Positions 57,487 to 64,000 of a stretch of DNA of 64,000 nt are shown piece after piece. Position 1 is the first letter of the stretch. Each line of letters opens with the position of its first letter. Source of the DNA: Lentinus brumalis (lineage: Eukaryota > Basidiomycota > Agaricomycetes > Polyporales > Polyporaceae). Below the pieces are notes generated by a model. The model saw only the letters and a list, made by a program, of their open reading frames with translations. It had not been told where the DNA came from and made no database searches. The DNA is taken from positions 2,046,001-2,110,000 of the forward strand of contig MARA01000002.1 in NCBI GenBank assembly GCA_001792895.1. The letters run 5' to 3'. The translations under genes were made by a program, and so were the position numbers.

Positions 57487-59575
57487 ATGCCGGTCGTGGT
57501 GCCGGTTCTTCGACTGGCCTACGTCTTCCTCAACGTCTTCGAGACCTTCAAGACCCTCCGCCTACCCCCTCCTTCCGCACGCAATGGCGGCCAGCCTAGT
57601 GCACGAGCGATGAGTGCGCGCAAACGTGCGATGAAGGGCTGTATGACCGTATGGGTTATATGGGTAAGTTCATTCTGTTCCCGATGTCGGACCGTGGTGC
57701 TGACGTGCCGCAGGCGTGCTTTACATTATATGAACGCTGGGTGGAGACATTCGTCTGGTTGTTCGTGCCGTTCTATAGCGAGCTCAAGTCGCTGTTTATC
57801 CTGTTCTTCCTATTGACCCGCGCGAAGGTCAGTGGCTCATACGTCTGTTCGATTCTCGCATCCCTCTAACATTGGACATGCCATCAGGGAGCTGAACCCG
57901 TGTTTCTGCACGTCATCCGACCTCTCATCAAGCCCTACTCTGGTATCCTCGATGCTCTCTTCGATGCGCTCGCCTCTTTCGGTGACCTCTTCGTCCTCGT
58001 CGCATCGATTCCGGTCAATTACGTCCTTGGCTTCTATCACCGATGGACTTCGGCCCTGGATCCTCCCCATGCCGATCCACAGACCTGGCATCGCGATGAT
58101 ACGCCGGTGGGCAATCGCCCGGCCGCCCATCGCGCCTTTGCGTCGGAAAGCAATGGGGACGCACGCCCTCCTCCTGCCCGTGATGTCTCTACAGGCTCGG
58201 TCCGACAGACGCGCTCGACCTTCGTGCGGTCAGACGCGTCCACACCCACCCATCAGATATGGCGTCCTCCTGCCTCTGTATACGCCGATGAAGTCTCGCT
58301 GAACCCGCATTCTGGCCTTCCCACTCCGCCGATCGAACTGCAGCAGCGTCTTCAGGCGGCTGCTCCACCGAACAGCCAGGACGAATACGAATGGAGACAG
58401 TATCCCCCCTTCCCTTCTGCGTACCCTCCGACCCCCCTGCCTGCATCGTCACGTCTGCCGTCAGCGCAGCCTGCGATCGTAGCTCCCCGTCCAGTGCGCC
58501 CTGCTGCATTCTCTGGTATTGCCGAAGAGGACAACGAAGATGACCATAACCCCGAGACCCGGCAGGGTTTTCGCAGGTCGCTCCTGTTGCCGCGTGAGCC
58601 CCGTAACCCCGGCTCCGATGGCGACTTGAGCGACGAAAACAACATGAACGGGGTTCAACAGACACACACTCAGCATAGACACACCACACATACACAAGCA
58701 CACGACCATCCATCTAATGATAGCGATACCGGTTACGGTAACGGCTCGGGACAGAGATGAGCGTCGACGAGGATGCCCGCTCGCAGACATACGGCGGCGG
58801 CGACTCCGACAGCGACATGGAAGACGAGTATAACACCACCTTGCGGACGCCTTCTAGGCGTCGGACGCGTGGAGCTACCCTGGATGAGGATGAGGACGAC
58901 GAGGACTACCTTGACGACCTCATGCTCACGCCCCCTGCCCGCATGAAGCCTGCCTTTTCCATCGATAGTGTTGCGACTCAGTCAACAGGCCTTAGTACCA
59001 CCGCGAACCACTCGTCCTTGGGCACACGGACCAATTCCATCGCATCCACCGACCCGTCCTCCGTTCCCGACGCTCCCTCCCTCGCAGGCAAGAAGCGGCG
59101 ACTCCCGCTGCGATACGAGGAGGACAACGTCAAATTCTCTGTCGACGTGCCTGCGCGCAAGGCGCCTGCCACTGGCAGGTCGACTTCCTCTGCTCCGTCC
59201 CGTGCCTCATCCCGTGTTCGTTCTGGTACCGTCGGCCGACGCCGCGGGACGGCACTGCAGGAGGAAGGAGAGAACGCTCCCGCAGAGGACGACGTACCCA
59301 GCGACGCGTCTTCCGCCGGCGTGAAACGTCAACGCGTCCCCGGCGGTCGCATCCCTCGGCCCAAGCCTCAGCGTGGTAACAGCCAGGACACCATTCGTGC
59401 GCCCACCACCACGCGCGTGAAGAGCTCCGCGACGACGACTCGTCCCGCAGTCTCGCGAGCCCCTTCTGCGCGTGTGGCTGCGGCACGGAAGGAGCGTCCT
59501 CCGCTGCCCGCGAAGAAGTCGAGTGCATCCTCGACGGGTAAGCAGGCAGCAGGTGCTGCTGTGAAGACGAAGTGA
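57487..59575 (+). CDS. REEP/TB2/HVA22-family ER-shaping protein with long disordered tail
   Basis: Exons 57487-57663, 57714-57827 and from 57888 encode the TB2/DP1/HVA22 domain: FLNVFETFKTLR, VWVIWACFTLYERWVETFVW, PFYSELKSLFILFFLLTRAK and GAEPVFLHVIRPLIKPY, as in Yop1/REEP membrane-curving proteins. A Pro/Ser-rich tail follows. Its frame stops at 58760, where a second frame opens through ATG 58757 (overlapping ATGA) and runs to 59575 with DEYNTTLRTPSRRR and Ser/Arg/Lys-rich sequence. Eukaryotic genes do not overlap like this on one strand, so I read one gene with a further intron, best fit 58653-58786 (GTTCAA donor, CTAAT branch, CGCAG acceptor, frame kept). If this is wrong, 58757-59575 is a separate ORF. 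Confidence 0.75.
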
Positions 59576-60047
59576 AAGACCGGCATTACATAGACGTTGC
59601 ATCCATCTTTACGCATATTCCGTATATCTGCCTGGACGCCCCCTTGCATTAAGTACACACGACAGACATCAACATTGTAAATTATCGCAATACATCGTGG
59701 CTGTTCTCCTTTTTACACTGCACCCGCTGACAAGGCGGGTCATGTTCCAGCGATTGATCACCAAACATTGTGGTAAGGCAGGCGAACGACGACGCCGACG
59801 CCGACGCGCCTTCCTCAGCCCTTCCCTCCATGGAACTTCCAACCACACATTCATGAATCGTGTAAGACAAACCCCAGTCGCCTACTGCTGCAGTATTGTT
59901 CACAAACAATAATGCATGGCAGCCGTTACTATCGTCGCTAGAGGAACAAACAGCAGTTCCACTTCATCCATTTGCAACTGCAAGCTTCCAGCCAAATGAC
60001 TGGTCCCAAAGCAGCAACAAAAAGAAAAAGGGAGATCCCCCGACGAC
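59576..60047. other. Convergent intergenic region
   Basis: 3' flank of the REEP gene (+) and 3' flank of the U2 snRNA (-). No gene seen. Confidence 0.5.
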
Positions 60048-60228
60048 ACAAGCCGGTAGTGCAGTGGCAAGGTCATCGCGCCCCCGAGTTGCAAGCAGAG
60101 CTCGAGGGACAAGGGGCGGCAAAAATTAGATAACCAATAATGGAGGCGGTGCCTCCATAATAGTGGTTAAACTATTAAGAACAGATACTACACTTGATCT
60201 AAGCCAAAAGGCCAGAGTGGTAAGGAAT
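60048..60228 (-). ncRNA. U2: U2 spliceosomal snRNA
   Basis: Read on the minus strand, the 5' part is the universal U2 sequence: GGCCTTTTGGCTTAGATCAA, then GTGTAGTATCTGTTCTT. The branch-point recognition GTAGTA maps to 60186-60191. A stem IIb hairpin (TGGAGGCACCGCCTCCA) is followed by the Sm site ATTTTTG near 60121-60127 and then two 3' hairpins. The last of these carries GCCACTGCACTACCGGC, like the U2B''-binding loop IV (compare TTGCAGTACC). The 5' end was placed at 60228 from a TATA box about 25 bp upstream; the 3' end is approximate. It pairs with the intron branch point in every spliced gene of this window. Confidence 0.93.
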
Positions 60229-60724
60229 CACTGTGTCCGAGGGCAGCTTATATACCGCCGGGGGATGCGCACGGACCATGTTTGTTCGTGCTTGCCCGGA
60301 GACGCCCACGTGATGCTCTCAGAATCGTTCAGTCTGCGGGTACAGTATGTCCTCTACGTTTACTGTCTGGCCTGCACTCCTGTAGTATCGTCAATTATCG
60401 ATGTGACGACACATTGGGATGTTTCACTCAGCGTACAGAAGGCTCACAGAAAGACAAAGAAACGAATTCGCACGCGTAAATATCTGCGCGTCCGTAGCTA
60501 CCCACGAAAATTGATGTTCGTTTCGGATAACGATGCTCGAGCGTAGGCCGCAGGAGTAGGGTCCCCGTCTGTCCCCGTGTGTGGCAGGAGTCCGGTATGG
60601 GTTCTGGATTTGGAAGGCGGCGGCTTTGGATCCTAACACGAGCACACAAACGGTCGCACTGCGCGCGCTTGACGGGGAGCACTGAACCCAAGCACTTGTC
60701 TTGTCTCCTTGCTAGCTTTGCGCC
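60229..60724. other. Divergent promoter region of U2 and NDUFA1
   Basis: Holds the U2 promoter at its left end. No conserved ORF. Confidence 0.5.
60248..60254 (-). promoter_or_regulatory. TATA box of the U2 snRNA gene
   Basis: Minus-strand TATATAAG about 25 bp upstream of the U2 5' end; the spacing fits snRNA transcription initiation. Confidence 0.7.
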
Positions 60725-61160
60725 ATGCCGGTCCCATGGGAGGCTCTCATTCCGTTCGGTATGCTTGACATGACTATGGATATCTGGACTGCCTGGCCCG
60801 ACGCGTGAATCCTACAGGTCTCGTTACCGTGATGTTTGGTGCCACGGGCACTCTCTTGAACACTTCTAAGCGGCTGCAGAACCAGGGCAAGGTACGTCTA
60901 GAAGTCGCTCATAGGTCTTGAGGCACAGCTTGAAGTGTATTTATTGTTCCTCAGCCCGTTCGGTATAACGTCGATGCTTGGGACGACATGATGATGGACC
61001 GGGACAAGCGGTTGACGGGACACAAACGAGGGCAAGCCGTACGTCCCGTATCTTTCCCGGTCTTCACTCCTTGACACGGTTTTCGTCTCTACAGGCGGAA
61101 CCATATGCTCCAGACGACTTCGAGACCAACAGTGTATGGTACACCGAGAGGGCATCATGA
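60725..61160 (+). CDS. NDUFA1: NADH:ubiquinone oxidoreductase subunit NDUFA1 (MWFE), 85 aa
   Basis: Exons 60725-60758, 60818-60891, 60955-61038 and 61095-61160 give 85 aa. MPVPWEALIPFG opens the protein, followed by a single hydrophobic span (LVTVMFGATGTLLNTS), then VRYNVDAWDDMMMDRDKRLT, GHKRGQAAEPYAPDDFETNS and WYTERAS. This is the fungal MWFE-type accessory subunit in the membrane arm of mitochondrial complex I. The C-terminal half with MMMDRDKRLTG is diagnostic. It converges with the lipoate ligase gene, with 80 bp between the stops. Confidence 0.95.
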
Positions 61161-61240
61161 TGTCACAATGCAGTTGTTATCCATCATCCCTCGAGCAATA
61201 GATCTGGCACACGTTCCACTCCACGCATGAAGGAAGGCTC

Positions 61241-62737
61241 TCAGCTATCCATCTCTGTCCTCAACCACTCCCACACCTCTGCTGCGTGCTCGTTTTCCCG
61301 AGTCAGCAACGTCACGCTCTCGTCGACAAAGCCGTATCTCTGCCCCTCCAGCTTCACGACCAAGAGCGCTAGGACAGACTTTGCCGCTTCATCTACATCC
61401 TCACTTAGCCCGAGGTCGCATTGCAGAATGATGCCGTGTTTTGAACGCAGTTTGGCCGACTGAAGTGACATCAGACGAGAGACTTCGTATACACATCGGA
61501 AGACTCACAACGCGACCCCAGGGGAAGGCTCGTTCGACTGCATATGTGAACTCTGGAGTCTGGCCGAAGGTCCAGTCCCACGTCTGCAACACACGCGATC
61601 GGTGATGTAACCAAGCTGTATGTTCTGTCTCACTCACTCTGAGATCACCCATCCCGCGTTGGATGTACTCGACATCGCTCATGTCCTCTGGCTTCACCGT
61701 ATGCACCTGGGAGCAAGAGCGGTTCAGCTCAATATCATTGGAGCCTACGGAGACTCTCACCTCATCGTATATACCGTATTCTTGACGGAACGCGTCCACG
61801 ACCGCCTCGACGAAGTCTTCATGATTCACGCTCGGATGGTGCTGCCGCAAGTTGCACACGGGCGACCGCACCGACGCGACTCCCCGCGTCTCCATTGTGT
61901 CCTACATTACTGCACGCTGAGTGAAGTTGCCGGGACGCGTCGAGAGCAGGGGCTGCAGGCGCACCTTGCCCGAACGGAGGAGCTCCCCAAGCGTGTCCAG
62001 TCGTGTGGAGATGAGCATGGTGCCGTGGTGGTACGCTCGGTCCTTGACAATCTTGTACGCAGAGCCCGACACGTAGAGTTCCGCATTGCGTCAGCACAGG
62101 CAGAAGGATATGAATGGGTGAAAGAGAATAGACATATCTTGTCCTTCCCCACACAGACGTCATTCCGGTCGTTCACGCTCGCGTCGATGCCCAGCGACCG
62201 CACAGCCCGCAGGACGACCTGAGCAGTCGCGTGTCGGTCGAAGGAGCCCCTCGGCAGGTGTATCGAGAAGTTCGTGTTGCCCAAGTCCTATCCTTCCTCC
62301 TGCTAAGCACCCCGCTCGTATGTATGCACGCACAGATGGAGAGCGCGACGTACATGGTAGACCGTGCCTCCCCCGCTATGTCTCCGGATGAACGGGATCC
62401 CAGTCCTCCGCGACGCACGAATGTTGACCTCCTTCCAAGGATTCTGGTTGCGGCCGATGACGACGCACGGGTCGTCGCGGTACAGCAGCAGCAGCGGCTC
62501 CTCCGGAGACTTGTGCCGGAACAGCCTGTGTCCATATCCCCTCCCCCCTTAGCATGTGCATGTGCTCCGTGGTCGCCAGAAGAATGCGCACCAGTCCTCA
62601 AAGGAAAGATTGAAGTAGGGGTCCGTGGAGCTCGATACGTATATCGAATGTTCAGGCGTATGTGACGTGAGGCTCCGGCGTAGGCTGGGTGTGCGCGCGT
62701 TTCTTGCGTTCCCGGCGCGAGTCAGCAGACGTAGCAT
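61241..62737 (-). CDS. AIM22: Lipoate-protein ligase A (LplA/Aim22-like), mitochondrial, 359 aa
   Basis: Exons 62737-62592, 62525-62354, 62287-62138, 62072-61965, 61901-61761, 61706-61638, 61583-61509 and 61459-61241 close in frame at 359 aa. The N-terminus is Arg/Ala-rich (MLRLLTRAGNARNARTPSLR), a likely mitochondrial presequence. LplA hallmarks are PYFNLSFEDWLF, PCVVIGRNQNPWKEVN, RRHSGGGTVYHDLGNTNFS, NDRNDVCVGKDK, VSGSAYKIVKDRAYHHGTML (conserved Lys) and LISTRLDTLGELL. The intron between KDK and VSGSAYK has no GT-AG pair; AT...AC borders 62137/62073 join the exons exactly in frame (see findings). The enzyme attaches lipoate to dehydrogenase E2 and GcvH proteins. Confidence 0.9.
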
Positions 62738-63362
62738 GCTTCAGTGCACAGACAGTTCTGGATGTCGCGAGACGCAATCGTGAGCTCCTGCTGGAGGAAA
62801 GCCCCGGGCAAGTGGCCAAGACGGATATGAAGCGCGCGGGATCGTGCGTGCAACGCGCCCTTGACGCGCCGCGTCTGAAACCGACTTACCGGAACACATT
62901 TCGCCCACCAGGGAATCGTGCAGAGAGACCACACAATATCGTTACTCGCGGAACGTGTGTGATATTGCGAGGTGGTGGAGCATGGATGTAGGAGAGCAAC
63001 TCTTGACGACGACATAGTCGCAGCCGGAGTAACGTCTAGATACAAATGGAGGGGGAGCATGATGGCAATGCAAAGGGCGAGAGAAACATGGTTGAAGGGA
63101 CTACGAAAAATACAGTATAAGTCAGAGATAGAGGCAGGATGGTTGCAAGGGAGACATTTAGCGTGCGGAATATTAACAGACGACGCGATGTGTGTTATAA
63201 CGATAAACGAACGGACAGCATCTCGTGGATTATGTATACAAAGACAGACTCGCGTCGTGATGTTGAGGCGATCATGAATGCGGGAAGGGAGGGCAAGGGC
63301 AATGCGAGAATAACGTGCGTGAGGAGAAGTGAAAGGAATGAAGAAGGTATAAGGATAGTGCT
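62738..63362. other. Intergenic, no gene seen
   Basis: 5' flank of the lipoate ligase gene and 3' flank of the ORF at the right edge. An open minus-strand frame (62722-63366) lacks conserved content. Confidence 0.45.
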
Positions 63363-63932
63363 TCAAGTGGCAGACGAAGTAAGAGGCGTGAGCGCGTTGG
63401 ATCGCTGGAACAGCAGCATGTTCCTCAGCGACTTCCTCGCCAAGAGGCTGCGAGACGAGGTGAGCGATGTGGGCATTGGCTCCTCCTGCGAAACCTCGTG
63501 GACGTCTCGCAAGTCGAAGGTGGTGCGGGTCCGAGAACGGGACGACGGGACGAAGAGCGACCGGTGTCTCTTCGGGCTCGCAGGATTGAGGCCGGTTCTT
63601 CGAGTTGTGGATGAAGGCAATACATCGAGGAAGTCAGGGGGACGTACGGCCACGCCATCCGTTGAATTCCGTGTGGGGAAAGGCCGTCGGCGCTCGGACG
63701 ATTGCTCGTCAATGCTCGCGTTAGAAGAGGAGGGCAACGACGCCGAGGTTCTCCGGCGTAGGGACGTGCGCCTGAGCCACTGGACAATGCCGCTAGAATA
63801 ATCCGGGGTGGGACCGTCTGCACCTGCACCCAGGGGTGGGGTAGGGGACGCGCGGTCCGGCTCGGACGAGGACGAGGGCGAAGGAGACTCTGAACGCGGG
63901 GCCTGGAAGAAATACCGCACATTATCGACCAT
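63363..63932 (-). CDS. Hypothetical Ser/Arg-rich ORF, possibly continuing past the window edge
   Basis: A 189-aa frame from Met 63932 (MVDNVRYFFQAPRSES) to a stop at 63363. It is rich in Ser, Arg and Thr, with a basic stretch near WLRRTSLRRR. The frame stays open to the window edge, so the true start may lie outside. No family recognised, and the composition is that of a disordered region. Confidence 0.4.
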   Translation of the reverse strand: MVDNVRYFFQAPRSESPSPSSSSEPDRASPTPPLGAGADGPTPDYSSGIVQWLRRTSLRRRTSASLPSSSNASIDEQSSERRRPFPTRNSTDGVAVRPPDFLDVLPSSTTRRTGLNPASPKRHRSLFVPSSRSRTRTTFDLRDVHEVSQEEPMPTSLTSSRSLLARKSLRNMLLFQRSNALTPLTSSAT

Positions 63933-64000
63933 GGACCGAGCGCGTTTTGGCGGGGCGCCGTTTCGACGCAAGGATGTAACATCGGACGGCCGGAGCGTTC

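Noticed and set aside
58757..59575. Independent gene starting at ATG 58757
   Set aside because: Its ATG overlaps the stop of the REEP frame and has no room for a promoter or 5' UTR; an intron joining the two frames is more likely.
62073..62137. U12-type (minor spliceosome) intron
   Set aside because: The donor is ATATGT, not ATATCCTT, and the branch site is CTGAC; a U2-type AT-AC intron fits better. I also see no U12 snRNA in the window.
1..64000. tRNA genes, rRNA, CRISPR arrays, transposons
   Set aside because: I scanned by eye for tRNA B-box-like motifs, direct-repeat arrays, reverse-transcriptase or transposase motifs and long terminal repeats and found none that hold up. Weak or diverged copies could escape this reading.

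Overview
The window is nuclear DNA of a filamentous basidiomycete, probably an Agaricomycete. The evidence is dense gene packing, many 45-75 nt GT-AG introns with CTRAY-type branch points, GC-rich third codon positions, a U2 snRNA gene, Dam1/DASH and Kex1 genes, and tandem DUF6533 membrane proteins, a family I associate with mushroom-forming fungi. I saw no bacterial-type operon, no CRISPR array, no transposase or reverse transcriptase, and no intact mobile element. Exon models were joined by hand; almost all close in frame from ATG to stop across as many as 12 exons, and that is the main support for them.

Layout, left to right. 0-6.5 kb: 3' part of mitochondrial GatB (+), a DsbA-fold protein (-), a CSN12/PCID2 PCI-domain protein (+) and a VWA-domain protein (+). 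7.3-17.7 kb: a large gamma-tubulin complex component (-), MGM101 (+), an ER thioredoxin-like protein (-) and KEX1 (+). 17.8-23.1 kb: a DUF6533 cluster on the minus strand, with two intact 12-exon paralogues flanked by decayed copies. 23.4-32 kb: SPC19 (+), a gephyrin/CnxE-type molybdopterin fusion (-) and two tandem PGC1-like glycerophosphodiesterases (+). 32.2-43.4 kb: a disordered single-exon protein (+), a NOL11-like tUTP factor (-), a coiled-coil protein (-), an LPA acyltransferase (+), a DNAJC17/Cwf23-type J protein (+) and a multi-pass membrane protein (-). 43.9-50.2 kb: an M20 amidohydrolase (-) and two tandem FSH serine hydrolases (+), the first frame-disrupted. 50.8-64 kb: a tail-anchored Cys-motif protein (-), a KHA1-type K+/H+ antiporter (-), BUD31 (-), a REEP/HVA22 protein (+), U2 snRNA (-), NDUFA1 (+), lipoate-protein ligase (-) and the 3' part of an unknown ORF (-).

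Most genes are housekeeping and do not form one pathway. Recurring themes are mitochondrial function (GatB, MGM101, NDUFA1, lipoate ligase), splicing (BUD31, DNAJC17, U2), spindle and microtubules (GCP, Spc19), membranes and lipids (PGC1, SLC1, REEP), and local tandem duplication with decay (DUF6533, PGC1, FSH).

The most unusual signal is a probable AT-AC intron in the lipoate-protein ligase gene, in a window that also carries the U2 snRNA gene. Others are a 17-nt microexon followed by a GC donor in one DUF6533 paralogue, an FSH gene whose 1-nt deletion is offset only if a 52-nt intron is retained, and double TTAGGG telobox motifs beside two genes.
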